The notes beneath the pieces were generated by a model that saw only the letters and a program-made list of their open reading frames with translations, had not been told where the DNA came from and searched no databases. Of a stretch of 64,000 nucleotides of DNA, positions 49,136 to 60,990 are shown piece after piece (the stretch's first letter is position 1; each line of letters opens with the position of its first letter). Source of the stretch: Byssochlamys sp. IMV 00236 (taxonomy: Eukaryota > Ascomycota > Eurotiomycetes > Eurotiales > Thermoascaceae). The translations under genes and the position numbers were made by a program. The DNA lies in NCBI GenBank assembly GCA_001931875.2, contig MSJH02000824.1, positions 151,837 to 215,836 of the forward strand, in the 5' to 3' direction.

Positions 49136-50070
49136 GGTGTCACAGCGGATCAGTGATTCTTAGATGAATTTTCAAGTAAATGACAACAAGCACAAAGTAA
49201 CAACAATCCTGCTCGTCAATAAACCAAGTCACAGCACATTCGAGACTTCTTTAGATCGATGGATTGATGTGATGGAACATGATCTGGTTATCGCCTGCCA
49301 TGAGACTCCCGACTTCGTCATCCACCGATGCTGACTCATCAACCGCCTCTTCAGTTCTCCGATCACCTCTCGTCTCTTGACCTTGCAACTGGCTAGTCAA
49401 CTTCATTCATCGAACAAAGCACCCTTTTCCATTCTCCCCTATTCATTTTATGGAGCATATTCTCTAGCGCCTGTTCAGCAGTTTGTTTCAGTTCTCCTCT
49501 TTCTGCTTCTTTCTGACTGCGCCTGCCGTTGAGCCATTCCATCGCAAAAACTCACCCTTCCTGCTTCCTCACCGGCCTCATCGACAACTTTCTTCCTCTC
49601 AGTATTTCCTTTTCTGCTACCTGTTTTCTGCGGTAAAGGTAGAAGCCAGGATATTTACAGGTGTGGGTATAATTTTTTGAGGGTGGCCGCAGGCTTTCAC
49701 TGGTCGTGGGCGTTCGCATGGACCTGTTGTTGTCTCAGTCACGAACATAGCTAGCAAGCATTCTACAAATTTCTTTCCAAAAATTCTGCTCTTCCAGGAG
49801 ATTCCTTTGGGGGGAAACAAGCAAAGAAAAAAAAGGCCATCATCTGGCAAGGAGGAAAAAAGAAGGCAAAAAAATCAAGACAGAAAAGACAAACGGGCAC
49901 CAGAGAGACAAAAGCAGTGCGCACAAAAGAAAGCATTGATCTTCAATCAGGAAGAAGATATTGTCATATTGTGTATTCGGGTGTTATCCACTACGGACCA
50001 CTCTGAACCCCCCTTGTGCAGAACTCATCTTCCCACAGCCATCCACCTTTCGTATACTTGATTGCCCGCC
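49136..50070. promoter_or_regulatory. Divergent region between inhibitor gene and pcf11
   Basis: 935 bp between divergent start codons. It is C/T-rich at 49430-49620 and A/G-rich at 49810-49940, consistent with a long pcf11 leader. No conserved gene visible. Confidence 0.45.
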
Positions 50071-52399
50071 ATGTCTTCCGGACTCGCTTCTGACGAAGTG
50101 GCCGAGGACTACAAGAACTCCCTTGAGGACCTGACTACAAATGACAAGTTCCAAATCAGCAACCTTACTGTCATAGCCAAAGAGAATACGGAGCATGCGA
50201 TGGCAATATCCCGGGTGCTGGAAAACCACATTCGAACTGTAGGTGCCTCACTTCTCCCCCGTTCCCCGATGCTTGTTTCTTTCTTCATACTTTGTCAGTT
50301 GTACTGTCTTGTCGTAGTTGGTCTTTGGAAGAACTGCTCTAATTGTCTGTAGACACCACCTTCTCAGAAGCTGCCTGCTCTGTACGTAGTCGATTCTGTC
50401 GTCAAGAATGTAGGAACGCCCTACACTCTCTTTCTTGGACGAAATATGTACCAGACGTTCATGAATGCGTACACCTTGGTCGATTCTCAAACTCGCAAGA
50501 AGCTTGATGAGATGCTCAAGACATGGAAAGAACCAGTCCCCGGTTCCCTAGATACCAGGCCGGTCTTCCCTGTTGAAATAACTCGCAGTATCGAGAACGC
50601 TCTGATCAAGGCCAGGACAGCAGCACTTCAGCAGCAGCAGGCTAGGGGCCAACATGAGTTGCTGGGCCGCGGCCGTGGTGTTACGACACCCCCAAACTGG
50701 ACACATTCTCCTACTCCGCCTCTAGCTTCCTCGCGATATCCGTCTTCGTCGGGTCAGAACTTGGGTCCCCAATATGGGACAAATGGACATGGCCATCAAC
50801 CAGCAGTAAGTGAACACCTGATCCTTGTCAACTTCCATGTTACGTCTCGAAGTAGGAAGATTCAGCAATATGGATGCTCACCGGATGTAGCGGTACAATT
50901 CGCCGACGCCTCAGCCTAGTCAGGTGGTCGACCTTGGTGCCTTGAATAGTGATATAGATGCATTAATCTCGACCGCTCGGTCCGATTTTGCCAATAATCC
51001 GCTAGATCCCTCTGTCCAGCAACGTCTCAAGGCTCTTCTCGATCTTCAAGGCATCTTGCAACGGCAGGAACTGCCCCAGGAACAGCTCAGACTCGTCCGA
51101 GACCAGGTCTCTAGACTTGCACCTCCCAAGCCAGCAGCACCCCCAGCACCTCCGGTGCCCCCAGTATCATCAGTACCGCAGACACTTCCAATCTTCCCTT
51201 CGGCTCCGGCGCAATCTCTTGCGTCGCAACTACAACAACCAAACTTGCAGCAACTGCTTAACCCTGGAACGTTGGCCGAACTGATCAAAGCTACGACAAA
51301 TAAACAGCAGCCCACACCTCCCCCTCAGGCACCCAATCCATATCCACAAGTTCCTGCCGTCGGCACTCCACAACCCCCTGCAGCTTCAACTGCAGCGTCC
51401 GAGAACCCGTTGATTGCCTCCCTGAGGGCGCGCGGTCTCCTACCACCTCTCCCCTCTGCCACTGCAACGCCACCAATACCCCCGGTTTTCCCCAACCTAC
51501 CACTGATCGTCCCGGGTCAAGTCCGTTATACGCCTCCAGTTTCCACGCCCCAGATTCCTGCCGCATCTGAGATGACCATCAGTGTGCAAATGAGCACAGC
51601 CTCCATTAAAATGTGAGTATAAATGCTGGAATTCGTGGTGACTACCGCTAAGATACATAAACAGACCCCGTCCCACTCTGGTAGCAACACTCTATGAAGC
51701 GAGATCCAATCGCTGCGGAACTTGTGGGCGTCGTTTCTTCGCTAATGAAGAAGGGAAAGAGAAAAAGGCTCGACATCTGGATTGGCATTTTAGAACCAAC
51801 CAGAGAATGGCAGATGCAGCGAAGCGCGGCCAGAACCGCAGCTGGTACGTGGACGAACGTGTAAGTATCTCCCTTGCCAGACATGTCAAGTGTACTTGTT
51901 GATAAATTATGCAGGATTGGATAAAATCGCGAGAATTCGAAGACGAGATCGGAGCTGCAGATGGCGGAGCTGCTGGTAGTAATACGGCAGGACCAGATGC
52001 TGCTGCGGCGCAGAAAGGCCCGAAGAAGCAATGGATCCATGCACCTAATGATGCGGTCTTACGAAATACGCCGTGTCCCATATGCCAGGAGAAATTCGAA
52101 TCTACGTGGTCGGAGGAAGTACAGGACTGGATCTGGCAGGATGCCATCAAGGTCGGCAGCCGCGTGTACCATGCAAGCTGCTATAGTGAGGTTACCAAGG
52201 ATGGCGCCGCCCCAGGACGGGGAGGGACGCCTTCAGTGCGAACGGGTACCCCAGATTCTGTGCTGGGTAAGCGAAAAGCAGAGGTATGTGAAGAACATAT
52301 TTGGACGTCAATATCACGGAGATACACATTACTAATATCTTCCAGGACAATGATCCAGCTGAGCATAACGTCCGGATCAAGACAGAACCTGTGTCATGA
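50071..52399 (+). CDS. pcf11: mRNA 3'-end cleavage factor Pcf11
   Basis: Six exons (50071-50238, 50353-50805, 50891-51612, 51665-51860, 51915-52283, 52346-52399) give 653 residues. The first 140 residues are a CTD-interaction domain (YKNSLEDLTTNDKFQISNLT, YVVDSVVKNVGTPYTLFLG, YQTFMNAYTLVDSQTRKKL). A Gln-rich segment and a Pro-rich middle follow, then two zinc-binding motifs: CGTCGRRF near the start and CPICQEKF with a later Cys (about 51690-52170), as in Pcf11 C-terminal halves. The end EHNVRIKTEPVS is typical. Pcf11 is a subunit of cleavage factor IA; it binds phosphorylated RNA polymerase II tail and is needed for polyadenylation and termination. The third exon is chosen to start right after ATGTAG at 50890, because that acceptor alone keeps the frame. 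Confidence 0.9.
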
Positions 52400-53164
52400 C
52401 CATACGTCTACTAATCTCTTATTCACATAAATTTCTGTTCGGCAACTGTATTCCGAACCCCAGTATTCATATCTGATTTTGTGCACCTCTTTGTTAGCAG
52501 GAGGACTGGCCCCTCTTGACAGGCATATGTTCATCTTCTCCGCATATATGGCTGGTTTTGGCGTCCGGTTTCTTCATAAGCAGTTGATTATCTGTTATGG
52601 CCATAGTCCTCTTTAACTCCGCAACAAATAGTCAAGAGGTGGTTGGTGTCTTTCATGGATGTCACATATTCAATACCAAACTGAGCAGGTAAGCTCAGAT
52701 TCAAATACAAGGATCAAATGCCGTACTACCATTTTGTCGGGCAGAATTTAGCCTATTTTCCGAACCACACTTTGCTTGTGTACTCTATGGCGACCAAAAT
52801 GTCGGCAACTGTAACTAGAGAGAGCACTGCTACGGAGATAAACCATTGGGATAATTCCCCGCTCTAGAGTGGGCCGCCTTTCCCCTCATCCTCATTTTTA
52901 TTAATACAAGTTGCGATAGAAAGCCACGTACGAAGGATCCCACTGCTTTCCAAGAGGACCTTCAGAAAAGCGGACATTTACCTGGAGCCACAGCTGTACA
53001 GTACTAACTCTTGTTGATATACATTCTTTTTCACCTGTTATAACCTCATCTAACTCCCCTCCCCTCCCCACCGAGCCTGGGGCCAAGAATTACAAACGGC
53101 TCTATCATTCCTATCTGCTGAATAGCTCCCTTTCTCGAAGATCTGTTCCTCGTAATTAATAACA
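52400..53164. other. Intergenic region between pcf11 and the dehydrogenase gene
   Basis: 765 bp, both genes on the plus strand. It should hold the pcf11 3' UTR and the next promoter, with pyrimidine-rich sequence at about 53030-53080. No gene visible. Confidence 0.4.
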
Positions 53165-54676
53165 ATGGCTCCGTACTATGCGCGCTGGGGTATTATGGGT
53201 ATGTTTGAGAAACCACATCGATGAATTGACTCCGCTGTAGCATTTTCCGAGCATTGATCTGCGTCCCTTTCTATATCTATGTGATACACAAGACCAGCGA
53301 TGCTAACAAGAATAACTCCACTACAGCTACCGGCTGGATCGCCGAAGGTACGTAGAAACAAACAAACGCGAAGCAGTTTTCAACTGGTACCCCCTTCCAT
53401 CCATCCATCTTGCTAACAAGACTCCACGAATCCAGTCTTCACCAAAGACCTTCTAATCGACTCTTCTCTCCGCGACGCCTCTGATATCAAACACACCGTA
53501 ACAGCCGTCGCGTCTTCGTCTTCCAAATCCCGCGCTGAGAAGTTCATCTCCGATCTCAACATCCCTTCCCCTGTCGCTGCATACGGCTCATACGAAGAGC
53601 TCGTCTCCGACCCCAATGTCGATATCGTCTATGTCGCGACGCCTCACTCGCATCATTTCCAAAATACCATGCTAGCTCTGAATGCCGGAAAGCACGTTCT
53701 ATGCGAGAAGGCGTTCACGGTGAATGCGGCGCAGGCGAAGATTCTCGTCGAGACGGCCAAGCAAAAGGGACTGTTTTTGATGGAGGCTGTGTGGACGAGA
53801 TTCTTCCCGTTGAGTGTGCAGATTAGGGAGATTATCAAAAACGGGGGGATTGGAGAGGTTTTGAGAGTCGTTGCGGATAATAGTTTCGGGGATGATGTTG
53901 AGAGTAAATGGGGGACGAAGCATCGGATGGTCAATATGGATTTGGCTGGTGGTGCGCTTTTGGATCGTAAGTTTCAATTACCACTCACTCACTCACTCAC
54001 TCACTTCAACGGGTTCTTTCTATGGGGAGATGATATGCTTCTATCTACAGGCACGTTTCGCTAACTGCGTGATTTAAATCTGATAATAGTGGGAATATAC
54101 TCCCTCACCTGGGTCTTTCAGACCTTATACCACACACTTCCCCGCGAGCAGCGCAAACCCCCCTCCAAAATCTCTGCGCACTTGACTCCCTACCATCTCA
54201 CCGGTGCCGATGAAGCGACTACCATCCTGCTCTCTTTCCCAACTACTACTCCCTCCAACAGCCCTACGCCAGGCCAATCCCAAGCCGTCGCCATGACGCA
54301 TCTCCGCATCGCCTCTGATCCAGATGAGAAGAACTCCGCACGTCCTGCGATCCGCATCCAGGGCACGAAGGGAGAGATCCAAGTCGACGGACCAGCTTTC
54401 CGTCCTCAGCGATATAGGGTTATCTCCAAGAAGCCTGAGAACGGTGAAGCTCCGCCGGTCAAGGAGGTCGAGTGTCCCTTTCCTGGAAATGGAAAGGGGA
54501 TGTATTGGGAAGCAGACGAGGTGGCTCGTTGTGTGAGGGATAAGAAGTTGGAGAGTGAGGGTATGCCGTGGGAGGAGAGTATTGTTATTATGGAGGTTAT
54601 GGATGAGGTTCGTAAGCAGGGTGGATTGACTTATCCGGAGAAGATCGAGTCGACGGTCTATCCCACGCCGCTGTAG
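53165..54676 (+). CDS. Gfo/Idh/MocA oxidoreductase (dihydrodiol / D-xylose dehydrogenase type)
   Basis: Four exons (53165-53198, 53327-53347, 53436-53966, 54090-54676), including a 21-nt exon, join to 390 residues. The nucleotide-binding fold begins RWGIMATGWIAEVF and includes VDIVYVATPHSHH and GKHVLCEKAFTVNAAQAK, in which EKAF carries the conserved lysine of the family (EKP/EKA motif). The C-terminal domain has MEAVWTRFFPL, GIGEVLRVVADNSFG, MDLAGGALLDLGIYSLTW (the DxGxY segment crosses an intron), and the end LTYPEKIES. The family contains dimeric dihydrodiol dehydrogenases and fungal NADP-dependent D-xylose 1-dehydrogenases; the natural substrate cannot be read from the sequence. The last intron carries a CTCA microsatellite. 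Confidence 0.85.
53982..54004. repeat. (CTCA)n microsatellite in an intron
   Basis: Five to six CTCA units inside the third intron of the dehydrogenase gene. Confidence 0.9.
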
Positions 54677-55434
54677 AGTGGAGTTGTGTTTATGATTTTT
54701 TTTTTCGTGGTCAGTTTTGAGACTATGGTAACTAGTTACTACTAACTTGTAAATGAAATGACGATGTTGATAGAAAATGGGAAATAAACCAGGACATTGA
54801 ATTATGGGGGTTTATGCGAGAATAAAGTAGATAATCTGATGAGGATCCCGATATACAGAACCGAGTACGGGTGAAAGATAGCATCTTCATAGATCAATGT
54901 AGGAAATTCCATTATGAAGGCGCTATGAGCTGATATCTTAATAACTAGCTGAGTAGCACATCTATAGACCATACTGCCCTTCAGGCGACTTGAAGAAGCT
55001 AGTCCCAAAGTATCGACGTGCTGAGGACCTCGGATCCCGGGATCTAACAACACATGGTGTAGAGCTCTCGATATCCTACAACACGGATTTCTACGTCTTT
55101 CTACGTCACTCATGGGTTAAATAACACTGGAACTAATTCTTGAAGTAGATCTCATTCTGAGATGACTGTTGACATCCGATTGAATGCGACAAAGTACATA
55201 CTATACAGGAGCACCCGTGACCTGGTCCTCGCAACGGTCTATGTACGAGTACGGCTCACCTTACGACCTGCAAGGGACGAGGACTGGCAAACAGGACTTT
55301 TCCGCATGACACAATCGTGAACTCATTTAGGCCAAAATATCCAGGCCGCCCCGACGGAGAAAGGAGATAATAGCTGTCTCTCATCCCGACGCAAAGTCCC
55401 GATTTACGGGGCAGAAACCAAGGCAAAAGGTCGT
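54677..55434. other. Convergent intergenic region
   Basis: 3'-3' region between the dehydrogenase and adenylate kinase genes. No gene visible; the open frame at 55256-55507 overlaps the adenylate kinase end in another frame. Confidence 0.4.
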
Positions 55435-56460
<1,026 letters not shown>

Positions 56461-58282
56461 TTCGAACTATGAGAGAGAAAAAGCCAGAGGACCTGACCAA
56501 GGTCGTGCTGTACTCCAGAGGCAAGGAAGGATTGGAGGGGAGAGGCGTGGGAGTTCGAAAGGTTGGAGCAGTTGGGGAAGGGAGGATTTTGCCAGGTTGG
56601 AGAAAGCGAGCAGAATCCGGGCGGAGAGAGAACGGGCTGGAGCTCCCGCGTGTCCGAGGCGCTTTCGCTCTGGGGAGACACCGCAGACCCGCCGCTGGTC
56701 CGACACTCGGCCTTGCTGCTTCTGGTCGGCGGAGAGGAGATCCTACTATACTACTATTGCAGTAGTAGTTAATTTGTTCTTGTCCTTGTTTGTGTATTGT
56801 ATCTATCTTATGACGAAGGGCTTGTGTGGCATACCCGAGGATCATCTCTTGAACATGTAAGTGAGCGTGCCCTGCTTTCTCACAGCTCCCGTTTCCGGTT
56901 GATGCTCCATCAACACCGTCACCACGATAATTATCCAACGTCAAGTTAGTTAATAACTAATAATTAATTACATATCGTCCCAGACGGTCCTCCATTAGCT
57001 TCCATACTATCTCCGATACGCTGATAGTATTTCCTATACTGGCCTTCTAACCAGGAACGATGCCCCTGTCGAACTCCGCAGGGCCAGCTAGCGTGGGAAG
57101 TATCTATCAGCCTTTCCACGCAGTCGGTTCGGTTCGGTTGGTCATAGCTCCACCAGCAAGAACCGCTTCATCCTGCCGTGACCAGCCGATTTAGTCGTCC
57201 AGGGCGTCGTATAAAAATATGAACATAGGGAGATGGAGGACATGAGGTTGTGGTTTTGATAAAATGGGGGGATCCATACATCATGTGTTCTTGGTCACGT
57301 AGTAGCAGCTTTTGCATCTTTTCTCGTGCCATTTCGGTTCTTAGTTCAGATATATAGAGAACATAATGAATACCAAACAAAGACTGCACCCCTCTTTCAT
57401 GTATCGTCACTGGCACTCCCAATGCTTTTCATCTACAGAGCGCGATACCTATATCCCATTGCTCTTATCGTCTATTCCCAGGAAAACTCAACAGAGTATC
57501 CGGAAAGTAGAGGACAGAAGGTAGTCAGCTCATTCAAAACAGTCCCTTTGCAGCGCAGCTATATCTCTTATAGACTTCCTCAAGGCTCGACCGCAGCAAA
57601 GAAGCTTTAGCCTGAAATTACTGTGGACCCGAAAATATGTCGGTACTGATCAGCTCAGCATATGATACTATACTTAAGTTCATGGTATAACTAGGATATC
57701 CGGGGATACCCGGTATGAGACATTGCGGAGAGCACGTTCAGGGTGCCTGGGGTAGACCAGAGCCTAGGAGGGGCTATTCGACGCAAAGACCAAGACAAAA
57801 AAGGGATAAAGACACACAAAATCATGAGAGAAGTATGCCTTCTTGTTCTTTCTTTCCCCCGTAGCCGCTTATGCCATCGGAGTACTCAATCATGGTTCGA
57901 CAAGAAACCAACCTGATATCTGCACGTACTAGAAAAATAAAATTGAATGCACTGTAATACACCAGCCTCGATTGACATCAAGATGAGCTGATAAGCTAAG
58001 AGTATATATTGGAGTTATTGGTTGATTCTTGCTGCTGTGCTCTATAATGTCACGTGATCAATCTTGTCGTGGCTGGAGAGTGGCTTATCTAACCAGGCAG
58101 TGAGATCAACGCGCCCGGCAAGCAACCTGGAGAGCTCCAGCACGGCGACCTGAGCTTGCCATCATCATCCCAACGCCAAACGCTGCTCTCGACTTTCGCT
58201 CCGCACTTCGCACTCCGTATACCCTTTGGTGTCTCTCTTTCCCTCTCCTTCCCCCTCTGCACATCAGCCTACGTCTTCCGCC
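56461..58282. promoter_or_regulatory. Divergent region between adk1 and rpn8
   Basis: 1.8 kb between divergent start codons. Open frames near 56470-56860 run opposite to the adk1 leader and show no family signal. Near the rpn8 end there is a TCACGTGATC box at about 58050 and pyrimidine-rich sequence just before the start. No gene visible. Confidence 0.45.
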
Positions 58283-59482
58283 ATGCCTGCCACGACGGCG
58301 GAGACTCTCTCCCTCGTGACACGCACCGTCTCCGTTGCTCCCCTTGTCTTGCTCTCTGTCGCAGACCACTACGGACGATCTGCCAAAGGCACGCGGAAGC
58401 GTGTGGTTGGTGTGCTTCTCGGTCAGAACGATGGCAGGAATGTTCGAGTATCAAACAGTTTCGCAGGTAGCTTTATCCCCGCCCGCCTGCGCACCGACGG
58501 TCGCTGACATCCTGGCGCTTAGTTCCCTTCGAGGAAGATGAGAAGGACCCCTCGGTGTGGTTCCTGGACCACAACTTTGTCGAATCCATGAACGACATGT
58601 TCAAGAAGATCAATGCTCGTGAAAAGTTGGTAGGATGGTATCACTCCGGACCTAAGCTACGGGCCTCCGACCTCGAGATCAACGAGCTATTCAAGCGCTA
58701 TACTCCCAACCCGTTGCTCGTTATCATTGATGTACAACCGAAGGAAGTCGGTGTCCCGACCGATGCGTACTTTGCTGTCGATGAGATTAAGGATGTAAGT
58801 GATCTGTGCTGCATGACAGGACGGACTGGGGTGTGAGTATCGACAACGGTGCTAATATATTACGAAACAGGACGGTACTACCACTTCGAAAACATTTGTA
58901 CATACGCCCTCGATCATCGAAGCAGAGGAGGCGGAGGAGATTGGTGTCGAGCACCTACTTCGAGACATCAGAGACGTTGCAGTGGGAACGCTGTCGACAC
59001 GGATAACTTCCCAGTTGCAGTCATTGCAGGGTCTACACCTGCGACTGCGCGATATCGGCCAGTACCTTCAGAAGGTCCTGGACCATGAACTACCTGTCAA
59101 CCATGCAATCCTTGGAAACCTGCAGGATGTTTTCAACCTGCTACCGAACCTGTCGACACCCGCCGCTACACCAAAAATCAACGGCACGGAACAGCTATCT
59201 GCGGCAACGGAAAACAACGAGCTGGCTCGTGCGATGAGTACCAAGACAAATGACCAGCTCATGGCTATCTACCTGAGTAGTTTGATCCGCGCCATCACTG
59301 CGTTCCACGACTTGATAGAGAACAAGATCCAGAACCGACAACAGCAGGAGGAGAATGACTCCAAGAAGGAACAGGAGAATAACGCGAAGAACGAGAAGGA
59401 AGCCAAGAAGGCTGGTGGGACGGCCAACGGTGACCAGAAGGAAGACCAGGATGGTAACAAAGAGAAGAGCAAGAAGGGTTAA
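58283..59482 (+). CDS. rpn8: 26S proteasome regulatory subunit Rpn8
   Basis: Three exons (58283-58466, 58523-58794, 58871-59482) encode 355 residues. The MPN domain fills the first half ([70 protein letters not shown]) and lacks the JAMM zinc-binding pattern HxH-x7-S-x2-D: WYHSGP has only one of the histidines, as expected for Rpn8, the inactive partner of the deubiquitinase Rpn11. The C-terminal half ([28 protein letters not shown]) packs in the lid helical bundle, and a Lys/Glu-rich disordered tail ends the protein. It belongs to the proteasome lid. Confidence 0.96.
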
Positions 59483-60129
59483 AGAGACCCGGTATGCTAC
59501 TTGGGTGGTATGGAGAATATCGATTGGATTGCATAAAAAGCGTCTGGAGCAAGCTAGTGTATGCCTGAAACGTATAATACGATTGACCCAAGAATAAGGT
59601 CAGCCCCTTTTCCACTGGCTATGACGATCGAGAATTGCGGTTTTCTGTATGTGATACAGCAAGACCATAGATATCATGACATTAGGAACTACCGCGAGGT
59701 GCATTTAATTACCTCTAAGTGAGACGAACACGAGGCCATGATAAATGTTTACTGGCGTCCCATATCATGTTGTACCCATCCTCTCCATCCTGAGTTGGAT
59801 TCTGGGAGGTCGATCCGATCTGAAAAGATATCACCCGAGATTATTGACCTGCCAGCTATTCAGACGTGGTGCAATTTTCCTTATCTCTCAGATGTGTGTA
59901 AGCTTGCCTGTAAGGCCTTCCAAGGCTTCATATGTAGGCGCAAACGTTGTCTTCGAACGATATATGCACTTCGTAGTTGCGTTGATGTCCCGCAGAAGAC
60001 ACAATATTCTCTCAACAGAATACCACAACCCTCCCCAGACCACATATGTACCAACGCGACGGGAGCTGTCTTTGACGATAAATTCGAGACCATTAATGTG
60101 CTCTGCAATGCCCCGGACGAATCCGTTTC
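59483..60129. other. Convergent intergenic region
   Basis: 3'-3' region between rpn8 and the SWIM gene. Long plus-strand frames from 59738 extend across the SWIM gene and are its antisense. No independent gene visible. Confidence 0.4.
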
Positions 60130-60990
60130 TCATCCACCCCAACCTGCAGCCCAACCAGCCATCTCGGTTTGGCTCACATCAATTCTCTCCTGCAACCCAT
60201 TTCCAAAGAGCCCCGTACACCTCGTCGCCAGAATGCAAGCAAGTAGATGCTTACACATAGGAGGTGCCGAGTTCCCCGACATCGTTCGCGTCAGTGTTCC
60301 TCCCAACCAGTGATCCCCGTGATAGTAATTCACTTCCTCATCTTCGTCCTCACGAACACCAACATCTTCCTCTACTGCGTTTCCCAGATTCCTGAACGCA
60401 CTCAGCACAAAAGCACGACACGTACAGTTCCAAGCTCGTAGACGAACTTCATAGTACTTCTCTGGAACTCTCCGCGATGACTGCGACGTTGTAGATGAAG
60501 TGGAAAGGACGAGAAACATCTCATCTCTCACTGAGGTCTGCTGTTCAGGTAGTGAATCGACTTCTTCTTCTTCTTCTTGAGAATCTGGAATCTCTTCCCT
60601 GTCATCACCCGATCCTGACGTATTCGTATATTCTGCTGCATTTACATCTCCATCTTCAGTCTGCTTGCTACTAACAAACCGCCTCACGAGCTTTCGATCC
60701 AAGATATCCAGAGCGAGAAGCAACTCGTTCGGAAACAGACAGTGGAGCGTCAACATGAGCGATTTCACTTTCGATAATTCAGAGCCTCGGAGAGGATGAA
60801 ATGGATTTTGATTTTGAATATCGCCTTGTTGAGTACTCATACTTTGAGGAGGCCATGCAGTAGTAGTGGTAGTAGGTCCGGTAGTATTGTTGTTCTGCGG
60901 TTCGATTGTAGATAGCTCTGCTATGAGCCGTTCGATGATTCGTGATATCGATGGGATATCATCAGACTGCGATCGAGTGGGTGGTTCCAT
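60130..60990 (-). CDS. SWIM zinc-finger protein, Sws1/Shu2-like
   Basis: Single-exon gene of 286 residues from the ATG at 60990 (MEPPTRSQSDDIPS); an open frame extends eight codons further only through a GTG. The N-terminal 75 residues are Thr/Gln/Asn-rich. A helical part (KSLMLTLHCLFPNELLLALDILDRK, about 75-105) precedes an acidic linker (DSQEEEEEVDSLPE). The C-terminal third has YYEVRLRAWNCTCRAFVLSAF and, after an acidic loop, PPMCKHLLACILA: the CxCxnCxH pattern of a SWIM domain. Helix-plus-SWIM proteins of this size include fission yeast Sws1, which with Rad51 paralogues promotes homologous recombination. The helical LLALDILDRKLV piece supports that call, but similarity beyond the SWIM motif cannot be measured here. 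Confidence 0.72.
   Translation of the reverse strand: MEPPTRSQSDDIPSISRIIERLIAELSTIEPQNNNTTGPTTTTTAWPPQSMSTQQGDIQNQNPFHPLRGSELSKVKSLMLTLHCLFPNELLLALDILDRKLVRRFVSSKQTEDGDVNAAEYTNTSGSGDDREEIPDSQEEEEEVDSLPEQQTSVRDEMFLVLSTSSTTSQSSRRVPEKYYEVRLRAWNCTCRAFVLSAFRNLGNAVEEDVGVREDEDEEVNYYHGDHWLGGTLTRTMSGNSAPPMCKHLLACILATRCTGLFGNGLQERIDVSQTEMAGWAAGWGG

Noticed and set aside
59738..60313. Plus-strand frames of 171 and 191 codons
   Set aside because: They overlap the SWIM gene on the opposite strand and have no family signal.
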